The notes: a model not told the origin generated them from the sequence alone. Numbered from the stretch's first letter, positions 18,435 to 27,619 are shown. The stretch is DNA of 64,000 nucleotides from Spartobacteria bacterium (GCA_009930475.1 RZYC01000006.1:19262-83261), one strand, 5' to 3'. Made by a program: numbers and translations.

Positions 18435-20036
18435 ATGAAGAGGATGAACGGTTTTATATGCGGCTTTTTAATCGTATTTTTAGCCGGTCTAACGTGCGTT
18501 TTCGGGCAGGATTTCGGCATTGATGCGCAACGCCTGCAGAATGATACCGGTCAGCCGATCGTTCGGGTAAGGGTGGATATTCCGGAAAAACATGTGATTT
18601 ATGAGGAGTCCTTTTCGGTGACGGCAGAGGCGGAAGGGCGTTTGGGCGAACCGCTGACTATGTTGCCGGTGGAACTCATTGATGACCGTTTTTCAGGCGA
18701 GCAGAAGCATGTTTTCAATCGATCGTTCAGCGTCGATTATCCCGTTGAAAAAGAGGGGTCGGCATTAAATGTACTGGTTCGCTGGCAGGGCTGCGATGAT
18801 ACATTGTGTTTCTTTCCTTCCAAAAAATCCTTCGATTTGTCGGTTCAGGATGCAGAACCCAACGCGGCGGACGGTCGAATCGCTGTAATGTCGGAAGCGG
18901 GTGCTGAGTTATTATCATGGCAGAACCTGCTGACGAACTTCACGGTGCGCAAAACCGGATCGGGATATATGGGAGTGGCTGACTTTCTTGCCTGGCTGAG
19001 CGGAACGGCCGCATCGGGCACCGATTTAGGCGATATTCTGGCGGAGCGAGGGTTGGTTATGGTGATCCTTCTCATTCTTGCCGGGGGATTATCCCTGAAC
19101 CTGACCCCGTGTGTTCTGCCGATGTTGCCCATTAATCTGGCCATTATTGGTGCTGGAGCACAGGCGCAGAGCCGGTCTCGCGGCTTTTTACTGGGGGGTA
19201 TGTACGGACTGGCCATTGCACTGACCTATGGAGCCCTTGGTTTATTGGTTGTTTTAGCCGGATCCACTTTTGGAGCGATGAATGCGTCGCCCTGGTTTAA
19301 TTTCGCCATTGCCATTGTTTTTATCCTGCTTGCGTTGAGCATGTTCGACCTGCTGCATATCGATTTCTCACGTTTTCAAGGAAACGTGGATACCACCCGG
19401 CAGAAAAACAAATTCATCCTCGCGTTTACCATGGGAACGGTTGCGGCGTTGCTGGCCGGAGCCTGCGTGGCCCCCGCCGTAATTTCAGTGCTCGTTCTGG
19501 CGGGAAAAATGTACAGCAGCGGGATCTGGGCGGGATTGCTGCTGCCTTTTGTCCTGGGACTGGGCATGGCGCTGCCCTGGCCGTTTGCGGGTGCCGGTCT
19601 ATCGTTTCTTCCCAGGCCGGGTGGATGGATGGTCTGGGTGCGCAACGGGTTTGGTGTATTGATCCTGCTCATGGCACTGTATTACGGGCACTTAGGTTAT
19701 ACTTTGCTGGAGAAGCCGGCTGTTTCCGTCCTCGAAACGGGAGGGGAGCATGCATCAGGAGATATTGGGGAGGAAATAAGCCGGTTGGAACAGGGGCTGC
19801 TGGCCGCGTTGCAGGATGGTCGTCCGGTATTCATCGATTTCCGGGCAAGCTGGTGCAAAAATTGTCTGGCCATGGAAAAGACGACGTTTGAAGACGAAAA
19901 GGTCAAAGAAGCCTTAAACACTTTTCATGTTATCAAACTGGCGGCCGAAGATGCCTCGGATCCTCAGACAAAAGCTTTGTTGTCACAGTTTGGTGCGCTG
20001 GGACTTCCGACCTACGTCATACTGGATGTACGCTGA
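18435..20036 (+). CDS. dsbD: Thiol:disulfide interchange protein DsbD, short C-terminus
   Basis: I prefer ATG 18435, which has GGGAGG five bases upstream, over ATG 18411. The 533-residue protein has a signal segment, an N-terminal DsbD alpha domain with a Cys pair (WQGCDDTLCFFPSKK), and a polytopic membrane domain with the NLTPCVLPMLP motif and the partner Cys in AGACVAPAV. A thioredoxin-like gamma domain carries FRASWCKNCLAME. DsbD passes electrons from cytoplasmic thioredoxin to periplasmic Dsb or cytochrome-maturation proteins. The gamma domain stops right after the cis-Pro strand (LPTYVILDVR), so the final strand and helix, about 30-40 residues in other DsbD proteins, are absent. Confidence 0.92.
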   Translation: MKRMNGFICGFLIVFLAGLTCVFGQDFGIDAQRLQNDTGQPIVRVRVDIPEKHVIYEESFSVTAEAEGRLGEPLTMLPVELIDDRFSGEQKHVFNRSFSVDYPVEKEGSALNVLVRWQGCDDTLCFFPSKKSFDLSVQDAEPNAADGRIAVMSEAGAELLSWQNLLTNFTVRKTGSGYMGVADFLAWLSGTAASGTDLGDILAERGLVMVILLILAGGLSLNLTPCVLPMLPINLAIIGAGAQAQSRSRGFLLGGMYGLAIALTYGALGLLVVLAGSTFGAMNASPWFNFAIAIVFILLALSMFDLLHIDFSRFQGNVDTTRQKNKFILAFTMGTVAALLAGACVAPAVISVLVLAGKMYSSGIWAGLLLPFVLGLGMALPWPFAGAGLSFLPRPGGWMVWVRNGFGVLILLMALYYGHLGYTLLEKPAVSVLETGGEHASGDIGEEISRLEQGLLAALQDGRPVFIDFRASWCKNCLAMEKTTFEDEKVKEALNTFHVIKLAAEDASDPQTKALLSQFGALGLPTYVILDVR

Positions 20037-20129
20037 AATGAACCTGCGATCCGTCGGGATCGCGTTGATTTCGATTGCCATTGATCATGCACGCCCCTAC
20101 TGTGGACGAATTATGGATCGAGGAAATAA

Positions 20130-21161
20130 ATGAAGTACAAAATAATGATTTTCATTGCAGGGTGGATAATGATGACGGGTGACGTTCTAGCGCAGGTTGT
20201 AGGTGAAGATATTCCAGTGGCACCAATAAGTGCTTGCACAAGCGAGGGATGGACTAATGCATATGTGCTGAAGAACGATCGTCTGGAACTGGCTGCTGTA
20301 CCGGAAACGGGGCGTTTATCGCTTCTGACAGTGGACGGCGGAGAAAATGTTCTGCGTAGTAATAAGAGTCTCCGGGATGTGCTGCCGCCAAAGGATGACA
20401 CGGGGGAGTGGTATAACTACGGGGGGGATTGGATTTGGCCGGTAGCGCAGAAAAAATGGCCGTTGTTTCAAGAGGGAGAGTGGCCGCCATCACGCCTGAT
20501 AGATGGCCGTGCGTGGGAAGGCCGAGCCTGGAAATGTTCGGATGGAACACAGTGCTGCCTGCTGCAGCAGGAATATGGCGCACCACTGCATATAAAGGTC
20601 TCGCGTTTGTTCAAGTTGCCGAAAGAGGGTCATTTTTTTACGATTCATCAGCAGATTCAGCGAACTGCGGCATCGGATATCCCTGTGGTGTTGTGGAACA
20701 TCTCTCAAATGAATGACCCCTCATACATTGTCTTTCCCATGTCCGACAGCGAACATTTTGACGGCACCTATCATCTGATGATGGGAACGCAGCCTGAAAC
20801 CAATGCCCTGCTCGCCTGTACCGATGATGTGTTTGTATTTAACTGTGCGGATGCCTCGGAGAACAAACTGGGTGTGCGAGCAACTCCGCCCTGGATTGCC
20901 TCTGTGCGGGGAAAAACGATTCTTTTACAACGCGCGGACGACAAATCGGATGGGAGCAACTATCCTGATGGTGGGTGTAATGTGGAAATGTATGCGAATC
21001 GCGGTATGAAATACGCTGAAATAGAGCATTTGAGTTCGGAAATGCTGCTCGCTGAAGGGGAAACCATGGAAAACGATCTGACTTTTGTGCTGGCGACACT
21101 AGACGCGGCACCCGCTACACCACGCGATGCCGCGCAAAAAGTGCGCAGTATGGTTCCGTAA
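20130..21161 (+). CDS. Secreted protein, probable DUF4380 family
   Basis: The 343-residue product has an N-terminal signal peptide (IMIFIAGWIMMTGDVLA). The mature part opens with NAYVLKNDRLELAAVPETGRL and then has YNYGGDWIWPVAQKKW, the arrangement I associate with DUF4380 proteins, which are beta-sandwich proteins related in fold to aldose-1-epimerases. This is recognition by motif, not by search. A substrate cannot be assigned. It follows dsbD by 93 bases and is separated by 110 bases from parA, so it is probably a separate unit. Confidence 0.6.
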   Translation: MKYKIMIFIAGWIMMTGDVLAQVVGEDIPVAPISACTSEGWTNAYVLKNDRLELAAVPETGRLSLLTVDGGENVLRSNKSLRDVLPPKDDTGEWYNYGGDWIWPVAQKKWPLFQEGEWPPSRLIDGRAWEGRAWKCSDGTQCCLLQQEYGAPLHIKVSRLFKLPKEGHFFTIHQQIQRTAASDIPVVLWNISQMNDPSYIVFPMSDSEHFDGTYHLMMGTQPETNALLACTDDVFVFNCADASENKLGVRATPPWIASVRGKTILLQRADDKSDGSNYPDGGCNVEMYANRGMKYAEIEHLSSEMLLAEGETMENDLTFVLATLDAAPATPRDAAQKVRSMVP

Positions 21162-21271
21162 TGACGGGGATTGTCAAGGTCGAAATTGCGTGTGCACTTT
21201 GTGCTTTGCAGACGCTGTCTTATCGTTAATATAACGTTTTCAATTTTTGGTTTTCTTTAAGGAATTTGTTT

Positions 21272-22111
21272 ATGAGCAGTGTGATTGTTGGGATTGCAAA
21301 TCAAAAGGGCGGTGTGGGTAAGACCACAACAGCGATAAATCTGGCGGCCTGTTTGGCGGAGCAGCGCCGCAGGGTGCTGGTGATTGACCTTGATCCGCAG
21401 GCGAATGCAACAAGTGGACTCGGAGTCAAAAAAGAGCCGGGGATCAGTCTTTACAGTGTATTGCAGGGGGAGGGCACAGCCGTTGATTACATTCGACAAA
21501 CAGAGATTCAACATCTCGATATTATTCCCTCGGAAATTGATCTGGCCGGAGCTGAAATTGAATTATCGCAGCGTGGTCAACACATGGGCCGGTTGCGTGA
21601 AATCATCAATAGTGCCGGACTGCGAACACGTTATGATGTCATCATTCTGGATTGCTCCCCTTCGTTGGGTATACTGACCATGAACGTCATGGCGGCGGCC
21701 GACGAAATTATCATTCCCATTCAATGTGAATATTATGCGTTGGAAGGGTTAAGTGTGATGCAGCATCTGATTGGTCGGCTTCGCGACAGCGGGGCGAATC
21801 CTTCGTTGAAAATCGAAGGGATTGTTATGACGATGTACGATCTGCGCACCAATTTGTCGCAGCAGGTGGTTCAGGAAGTCATGAAGCATTATGCCAATAA
21901 AGTCTATGAAACCATGATTCCGCGCAATGTGCGTTTAGGCGAAGCACCGAGTTATGGGCTGCCGATTATCAAGTATGACCCTTATTGCACAGGTGCTGCT
22001 GCGTATCGTCATTTTGCGAAAGAGTTTATCAGTCGCCATGGAGTTGATGACATGCCCGCACAGCCGGTTGGTATCAAATTTCCCAATTTAAATTTGGGCG
22101 AATCACTCTAG
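21272..22111 (+). CDS. parA: ParA family ATPase (Soj-like)
   Basis: The 279-residue protein from ATG 21272 has AAGGA eight bases upstream; a TTG at 21266 is less likely. It has the deviant Walker A motif KGGVGKTTTAINLAA, the VIDLDPQANATSGLG motif, and the Walker B-like VIILDCSPSLGIL. Its overall length matches chromosomal Soj/ParA. ParA ATPases dimerise on ATP binding, bind DNA nonspecifically, and are triggered by a partner carrying an N-terminal basic peptide. That partner is most likely the next gene, 41 bases downstream, which begins with exactly such a peptide (GLGRGLGDLI). A genome-wide check would be needed to decide whether this is the only ParA or a second one. Confidence 0.93.
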   Translation: MSSVIVGIANQKGGVGKTTTAINLAACLAEQRRRVLVIDLDPQANATSGLGVKKEPGISLYSVLQGEGTAVDYIRQTEIQHLDIIPSEIDLAGAEIELSQRGQHMGRLREIINSAGLRTRYDVIILDCSPSLGILTMNVMAAADEIIIPIQCEYYALEGLSVMQHLIGRLRDSGANPSLKIEGIVMTMYDLRTNLSQQVVQEVMKHYANKVYETMIPRNVRLGEAPSYGLPIIKYDPYCTGAAAYRHFAKEFISRHGVDDMPAQPVGIKFPNLNLGESL

Positions 22112-22152
22112 GTTCATCGCGCCTTTTCGTTAGATAAATACAGGAATAGATC

Positions 22153-23919
22153 ATGGGTGCAAAACCGTCGGGATCACGAAAAAACAGCGGCTTGGGGCGA
22201 GGCCTCGGCGACTTGATATCACAGGCATCTGCGTCGCGCACCACGGTGCATACCTTACAGCAGGGCTTTCATCGTTTGTCCGTGTCGCAGATTCGTGTTC
22301 CTGACCACATGCCGACAAGAGATGCGGCCGACGACCCGTTGGATAAACTGACCGAGTCCATTCGTGCACAAGGAATGCTTCAGCCTTTGCTGGTGCGGCG
22401 CGAACGTGATGCCTATGTGCTCGTTGCAGGATTTCGTCGCTTACGTGCTTCGATCAAAGCAGGTTACGAAATGGTTCCTGCGTATGTGGCGGACATCAGT
22501 GAAAAGAATGCATTTGATTGTTTTATGGCCGAAAATGCCTATCGACTGGCACTTCCGGCATATCGGGATGATCCACTCTGGACAAGAGTGGTTGCCGCTT
22601 TTGGTGTCGATCTCGATGTTTTAGATCAGTGGCTGGATGCATTGCATGTGCCGGACACCATGGAGAAGATAAACGAGGCAGCGGAAGACGTTCCCATTAC
22701 GGAAGAACCGGTTCCTGTTGAAGCGGAACCGCAGGTAGAAACGATTCCGGCAGAAGTAGATGATGAACCGGTAAAACAGCCGGCCGCAGCGGCGGTCTCC
22801 GTTGTTGAAGCCGAATCGATCACCATTCCCGTGGAAGAGCCGGAAAAAGAAGAGCCCACGGTCGAACCGGAGACTGTAGAAGAGGTGACGGGCGCGTCAG
22901 ATCTAGAATCCCTTGGCCATGAACCCATCGACGACGAAACGTCCTCACATAGTGAAATCACGGACGAAGCGGATGTCATTGAAGAGCAGGTGCCCAAAGC
23001 AGCAGAGCCGATTCCCGAGACGGTGACTCCAGATACGATTGTTTTTCCGCATGAACCCGTATCTTCGGTTCCGTTGACGCCGGTTCCATTCTGGCATCGC
23101 GGGGTTGCGGCACTGCTCATCATTCTGGGTATGTGCTTCTTGTTTTATCATCGCACTGCACTGCGATCCAATGAAATGTCTATGATGCCAAAACCGCTGG
23201 TCGCATCAGCTCCTGAACCCATGCCTGCCTCGACCCCGTCGCCGGAAATGGTGGAATTCGCAGCAGCAGAAGAAGAAGAAGAAGAAGAAGAAGAAGTCGA
23301 GGTTCTTCTTCCGTCGCAGCATTTATTTGAAGCTATATCTCAAGCCACAGAAGAATTATCGGCTCCCGCAGCACAGGAACTTGTGACCGCAGCACCGTCA
23401 GTGATTGAGTACGTAACCAATGAAATTATTCGTGAAGTAATAAAAGAAGTCGAAGTGGTCAAAGAGGTGGTGCGCACGCCAAAACTACCCGAAGCCTTCT
23501 CATTGGAACCCATTGCCGGGATCGCTTTTCAACCGGGAGAAACCCTTTTTTCGGTTCAGTTTGAGGATGCCGCCTTTGTTTCTCGCGACCAGTTAAATGA
23601 TGCATCTCAATCAATCCTTATGACACTGGCTGAAGAAATAAAACCCTATGTCAATGACATATCGGTGATCATAACGGGACATACCGATGATGATCCGGTG
23701 CGCAGCAATCATATTTATCGGGATAATTATCACTTAGGGCTTTTACGGGCCACGGCGGTGGCTGCCATGCTTCAATATGATGCGGGTTTGGATGGGAAAT
23801 CGATCATTGTTCGTTCATCAGGTTCAGATAAAGCACCTTATGACAATAGCAAACCCGGTGAAAAAAGAAAAAATCGAACAGTAACGGTGCAGATCATTCC
23901 GCGAATATCGGTTCTGTAA
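22153..23919 (+). CDS. ParB-like N-terminal domain fused through a transmembrane helix to a periplasmic OmpA/MotB-like domain
   Basis: The start (22153) has AGGAA about seven bases upstream. The 588-residue protein has five parts. (1) Residues 1-25, NSGLGRGLGDLI, match the ParA-activating N-terminal peptide of ParB. (2) Residues 40-132 form a ParB CTPase-like domain with LTESIRAQGMLQPLLVR, VAGFRRLRASIKAG (GERRxRA equivalent) and ENAYR (ENxxR equivalent). (3) Residues 133-310 carry only a faint trace of the KorB helix-turn-helix region, then an acidic, Pro-rich linker. (4) A single hydrophobic helix spans about 317-333. (5) Residues 334-440 form a linker that includes nine consecutive Glu, followed by an OmpA-like domain (about 450-585) with ITGHTDDDPV, LLRATAVAAML and KRKNRTVTV. 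The Asp of GHTD and the Arg of LLRA match residues that bind peptidoglycan in OmpA. Topology N-in, C-periplasmic is consistent with both ends. No parS-binding part is evident. Confidence 0.9.
   Translation: MGAKPSGSRKNSGLGRGLGDLISQASASRTTVHTLQQGFHRLSVSQIRVPDHMPTRDAADDPLDKLTESIRAQGMLQPLLVRRERDAYVLVAGFRRLRASIKAGYEMVPAYVADISEKNAFDCFMAENAYRLALPAYRDDPLWTRVVAAFGVDLDVLDQWLDALHVPDTMEKINEAAEDVPITEEPVPVEAEPQVETIPAEVDDEPVKQPAAAAVSVVEAESITIPVEEPEKEEPTVEPETVEEVTGASDLESLGHEPIDDETSSHSEITDEADVIEEQVPKAAEPIPETVTPDTIVFPHEPVSSVPLTPVPFWHRGVAALLIILGMCFLFYHRTALRSNEMSMMPKPLVASAPEPMPASTPSPEMVEFAAAEEEEEEEEEVEVLLPSQHLFEAISQATEELSAPAAQELVTAAPSVIEYVTNEIIREVIKEVEVVKEVVRTPKLPEAFSLEPIAGIAFQPGETLFSVQFEDAAFVSRDQLNDASQSILMTLAEEIKPYVNDISVIITGHTDDDPVRSNHIYRDNYHLGLLRATAVAAMLQYDAGLDGKSIIVRSSGSDKAPYDNSKPGEKRKNRTVTVQIIPRISVL
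23269..23295 (+). repeat. (GAA)9 trinucleotide repeat inside the ParB-OmpA fusion gene
   Basis: Nine uninterrupted GAA codons encode nine glutamates (residues 373-381) between the transmembrane helix and the OmpA-like domain. Slippage would change linker length by whole residues without breaking the frame. Confidence 0.97.
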
Positions 23920-24014
23920 AAAATATATCGCTAAGACGGGGTTGCACATTGTTACATTATTGTGCATTGTTCCGATGAGTTTGTGATTTACTGATCGATA
24001 AAAGGCGGGAGACG

Positions 24015-24752
24015 ATGAAGAGACGGTTATTGGTGTGTGTTCTTGTTGCGGCATGCGTGTTTACTGGTGGACTGAATACAGAAGCGCGAGGCATCAGTGG
24101 TGCTATCAGTGTTCTTTTATCCTATGTTCAACCGCCGCCACCGACCAATACACTGGTTTGCCTGGGAGACAGTATTACGGAAGGATTACCGGAAAACATT
24201 GGTATTCTCACCCCCTGGCCGGCTTTAATTCAAAGTGCCAATACGAACCTCATTGTATGGAATGCGGGGCTCTGCGGAGAATGGTCCAGTGCAGGAGCAG
24301 AACGAATCAGCGGTGTTATCAGCACCTTCGCACCCGATATCATGACCATTGAATACGGATTTAATGACCTGTTCATTGATCACCTTGAAGATATGCAGGC
24401 ACGCAGATCACCCAATGAAGTTCTGAGCAGTCTCAGCTACATGGTTCAAGTGTGCATTAATAACGGAGTGGTTCCCATTATGACCACACTGCTGCCTACA
24501 GGCAGCCAACGCATAAATCAGTCGGATTTGCTGGAATTAAACAGTTTAATTCGCAGTTATGCCAATGTTAACGGCATTGATTGGGTCGATATGTATTACG
24601 AATTTGTGAATCGGGGTGGATTGTCGCTGCTTCTAGACGACTCAGTGCATCCCAACGCTTGGGGCATGCAGGTTATGGCCGCTGTATTCAATGCGAAGGC
24701 GATTGTCGTTCAGCATCGATTATGGGATGCCGCAGGCGTGGATTACGACTAG
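24015..24752 (+). CDS. Secreted SGNH/GDSL-family hydrolase
   Basis: The 245-residue protein has a signal peptide (about 1-25) and a Pro-rich hinge (QPPPPTNT). The SGNH blocks follow in order: GDSITEG (Ser nucleophile, about 51-57), the Gly of NAGLCG, GFND (Asn), and DDSVHPN (catalytic Asp and His). Such enzymes hydrolyse esters, commonly acetyl groups on carbohydrates or lipids; the substrate here is unknown. GGCGGGAG precedes the ATG at good spacing. The gene stands between the ParB-OmpA fusion and a convergent aldo/keto reductase. Confidence 0.88.
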   Translation: MKRRLLVCVLVAACVFTGGLNTEARGISGAISVLLSYVQPPPPTNTLVCLGDSITEGLPENIGILTPWPALIQSANTNLIVWNAGLCGEWSSAGAERISGVISTFAPDIMTIEYGFNDLFIDHLEDMQARRSPNEVLSSLSYMVQVCINNGVVPIMTTLLPTGSQRINQSDLLELNSLIRSYANVNGIDWVDMYYEFVNRGGLSLLLDDSVHPNAWGMQVMAAVFNAKAIVVQHRLWDAAGVDYD

Positions 24753-24767
24753 GAAGAGCCCCCGATA

Positions 24768-24846
24768 TTCGCCACTGAATGGATCGTTTTGTCTATTTCA
24801 AGTGGCGAAAAATAACCCCGGACATCACATATGTGGCTGCCCGGGG
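24768..24846. terminator. Two inverted repeats between convergent genes
   Basis: TTCGCCACT (24768-24776) pairs with AGTGGCGAA (24801-24809) over a 24-base loop, followed on plus by AAAATAA. CCCCGG (24816-24821) pairs with CCGGGG (24841-24846). They lie exactly between the ends of convergent genes, so a bidirectional terminator role is likely, although no good T tract is present. Confidence 0.45.
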
Positions 24847-24875
24847 GGTGACTAGGAGTCAAACAACATCAACTG

Positions 24876-25925
24876 TTAATCGGCGATTTTTCCGTCCAGA
24901 TCCCAGAGATCTTCCCAGCTCTGATTTTCCTTCCACAGGAAAACCTGTCCTTTGATCAAACGGCACCCTTTATCAATGGTGGCCAGTTCAGCCATTTCTT
25001 CTTTTGTGATGGCCATATAATCCGGCAGGGCACACCGCAGATTGCTCTGATATTCCGGTTCAAATACAGAGAACGGAATGGGAATCTGACCGCGCTGAAT
25101 AGCCCATTTAATGCAAACAACGGCAGGATGAACGCCTAGGCGTTTCGCAATTTTCAAAATGACGGGATCCTGAATATCCACGGTGTCTGTATCCGTTTTG
25201 TCACGGTCAGGACGCGTCGGCGAACCGATAGGGCAGAAGGCAACCGGCTGCACGCCGTTGGCCACATAGTAGTCGAAAAGCTTCTGCTGCTGAAAATGAG
25301 GATGCATTTCCATTTCAGTGACGACTGGTTTTATTTTGCAGTCGCGCAGCAGCAGCTCCATTTTGGCCTGCGTCATATTGGATGTGCCGATATTTTTGAC
25401 CAGACCCCGTTCCACCAATTCTTCCATCTGCGCCCATGTTTTCATAAAGTTTTCATGAATATATGGTTTTGCATCAGGGCTGCGAGAATCAACACTGCAT
25501 CCAATGGGATGGAAATTCGGGAAAGGCCAATGGGTGAGGTACAAATCAAGATAATCTAAACCGAGGTCGGCCAGCGTCTGTTTACAGGATTCGATGACTT
25601 TGCCTTCCCCGTGCATGTCATTCCACACTTTAGACGTAATGAACAGTTCTTCGCGCGGAACGCCTCCATCCATAATGATTTTCAGCGATGCACCGATTTC
25701 TTTTTCATTCCCGTAAACCGATGCACAGTCAAAGGCACGCTGACCGTATTCAGCCGCACCGATCACGGCATTGGATACCTGCGTGGGGGTAAACCGGTCG
25801 GAACCGAATGTGCCCATTCCGATGGCCGGCATTTTCGCGCCATTATTCAAGATTTTGACAGGAATTGATTTTGGATCGACGGCATTTTCTGCAATTTTAA
25901 AGACGGTTTTCTTTTCGTCTGACAT
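24876..25925 (-). CDS. Aldo/keto reductase
   Basis: The start is taken at ATG 25925, preceded by AGGAAGAG; an upstream frame to 25988 adds an unlikely 21 residues. The 349-residue protein shows the AKR barrel and its catalytic tetrad: Asp and Tyr in AFDCASVYGNEKEIG, Lys in FITSKVW, and His in LYLTHWPFP. GLVKNIGTSNMTQAKMELLL is the usual AKR strand-7 region. It should reduce aldehydes or ketones with NAD(P)H in the cytoplasm. An N-terminal extension of about 25 residues and a C-terminal tail (WKENQSWEDLWDLDGKIAD) are longer than in minimal AKRs. Substrate unknown; monocistronic. Confidence 0.93.
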   Translation of the reverse strand: MSDEKKTVFKIAENAVDPKSIPVKILNNGAKMPAIGMGTFGSDRFTPTQVSNAVIGAAEYGQRAFDCASVYGNEKEIGASLKIIMDGGVPREELFITSKVWNDMHGEGKVIESCKQTLADLGLDYLDLYLTHWPFPNFHPIGCSVDSRSPDAKPYIHENFMKTWAQMEELVERGLVKNIGTSNMTQAKMELLLRDCKIKPVVTEMEMHPHFQQQKLFDYYVANGVQPVAFCPIGSPTRPDRDKTDTDTVDIQDPVILKIAKRLGVHPAVVCIKWAIQRGQIPIPFSVFEPEYQSNLRCALPDYMAITKEEMAELATIDKGCRLIKGQVFLWKENQSWEDLWDLDGKIAD

Positions 25926-26285
25926 GACTCTTCCTTTTTTTAGGATTAAACATAATACCAAAGATAGCACCGGGTGCACTGAAGCCACCCTGTCCCAGAG
26001 CGATTACATGACTCGCTGTATGATTGAGTTAATATGTATCATCGGGCCGTCTGTCTTGCCATGCCCTCTCTTGGCGAAAAGATGGATATAATTGTCTTTT
26101 TGCATTCGGGGCAATTCAACTCACTGGAATCGACGGATGTTATTCAGTGCGTTTTTTACGTGAGGTATCAACCGATAAATAGTGATTAAATTTTTTATTT
26201 TAAATTGTGCACCGTGACCGGGTTGGGGTATCGTTAAAGCCGTTGTTCCGTCATGGATTTTAAACACTACGTATGGATGTGATAT
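25926..26285. other. 360-base intergenic region with no gene recognised
   Basis: This gap separates the divergently transcribed aldo/keto reductase and nucleoside-salvage operon. It must hold both promoters. It includes a very AT-rich patch around 26180-26208 and no open frame with coding character. I see no tRNA, riboswitch or clear operator. Confidence 0.6.
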
Positions 26286-27590
26286 ATGGTACCTCAATGG
26301 GTGATTGAGCATAAACGAGACGGGCTTGAATTAAGCCCTGAAGAGATTCGCTATTTTATCGAAGGATATACTAGCGGGAGCATCCCGGATTATCAGATGG
26401 CGGCGATGGCGATGGCCATTTATCTGCGGGGAATGACCCCTGCTGAAATCGCAGTATTGACCGATTGTATGATGCACTCCGGGGATGTGATTGATACGTC
26501 TTGTCTTTCACTGCCCAAAGTGGATAAGCATTCCACTGGAGGGGTTGGGGACAAGGTTTCGCTGATTCTTGCGCCGATGGTTGCTTGCTGTGGCGTCGCA
26601 GTGCCGATGATATCGGGGCGGGGACTGGGAATTACCGGGGGCACGCTGGATAAACTGGAATCAATCAGCGGATATCGCTGTGATTTATCAACTGGGGAAT
26701 TTCTTCGTATCACGGGAAAATGCGGTTGCTGCATTACTGGACAGACCGGCGAGGTGGCTCCTGCGGATAAAAAATTGTATGCCTTGCGGGATGTCACAGC
26801 CACCGTCCCGTCCATCGCACTTATCACGGCCAGTATAATGTGCAAGAAACTGGCCGAAGGCATTGATTCGCTGGTGTTGGATGTTAAATGGGGCTCCGGT
26901 GCGTTCATGAAAACGGTGAAGGACGCCCGTGTTTTGGCCAGCAGCATGGTACATGTCGGCAAAGCCATGGGAAAGGGTATGACGGCGATCATTACCGACA
27001 TGAATCAGCCACTGGGGCACTGTGCGGGAAATGCACTGGAAATTTTAGAAACGGTGCAATGTCTTCAGGGACGAGGCGGGACTGATTTAATGGATGTCAC
27101 GATGGCTTTAGCCGTAGAGATGTTGCTTCTGGCGCAAGTAGCTGCCACGCCGGATGAAGCCAAATCATTATTGCAGGCAAAGCTTGATTCGGGTGAGGCG
27201 TTCGAACGGTTCAAGGAAATGATTGCATTGCAAGGGGGAAATATAGCTCAGCTGGATCATCCCGAACAACTGCCGCAGGCAAGGCAGGTGCAGCCCTATT
27301 GCGCCATTCGCTCCGGGTATATTAGTGCGGTAAGTGCCGAACAGGTTGGTCGGGCCTGTTTGGTTATGGGGTCGGGTCGGAGGAAAACCAGTGATCGGAT
27401 TGACCATGCTGTGGGAATAAGCCGATTGGTAAAAGTAGGGGACTATGTACATGCGGGGCAGCATCTGGCGATGATTCATGCACAGGATGCTGCTGCCATT
27501 GAAGCGGCCGAACAGATGCTGGCTACGGCCTTTGGATTTTCAGAAGAGTCAAGTACGGCCGACGGCCGGGTAACGGATATTGTCAGTTAG
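26286..27590 (+). CDS. Pyrimidine-nucleoside / thymidine phosphorylase
   Basis: The 434-residue protein matches the thymidine phosphorylase family from end to end: VIEHKRDGLELSPEEI, then the signature KVDKHSTGGVGDKVSLILAPMVA (about 78-100), ISGRGLGITGGTLDKLES, and the C-terminal barrel-sandwich domain (SGRRKTSDRIDHAVGI). It would split thymidine, and possibly uridine, to base and (deoxy)ribose-1-phosphate. Whether it is DeoA or the broader Pdp type cannot be decided here. The ribosome-binding site is weak. Purine phosphorylase follows after 29 bases and cytidine deaminase overlaps that, giving a compact salvage operon. Confidence 0.95.
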   Translation: MVPQWVIEHKRDGLELSPEEIRYFIEGYTSGSIPDYQMAAMAMAIYLRGMTPAEIAVLTDCMMHSGDVIDTSCLSLPKVDKHSTGGVGDKVSLILAPMVACCGVAVPMISGRGLGITGGTLDKLESISGYRCDLSTGEFLRITGKCGCCITGQTGEVAPADKKLYALRDVTATVPSIALITASIMCKKLAEGIDSLVLDVKWGSGAFMKTVKDARVLASSMVHVGKAMGKGMTAIITDMNQPLGHCAGNALEILETVQCLQGRGGTDLMDVTMALAVEMLLLAQVAATPDEAKSLLQAKLDSGEAFERFKEMIALQGGNIAQLDHPEQLPQARQVQPYCAIRSGYISAVSAEQVGRACLVMGSGRRKTSDRIDHAVGISRLVKVGDYVHAGQHLAMIHAQDAAAIEAAEQMLATAFGFSEESSTADGRVTDIVS

Positions 27591-27619
27591 AGCGATTCTC
27601 AATAGTGAAAGGGTAGGTT

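Noticed and set aside
19927..20133. Frameshifted continuation of dsbD.
   Set aside because: The overlapping frame after the stop does not resemble the end of a thioredoxin domain, so I treat dsbD as short and not frameshifted.
21162..24014. parS centromere sites near parA.
   Set aside because: I looked for GTTTCAC-type 16-bp palindromes around parA and the fusion gene and saw none; CGTTA-ATA-TAACG near 21225 is too short.
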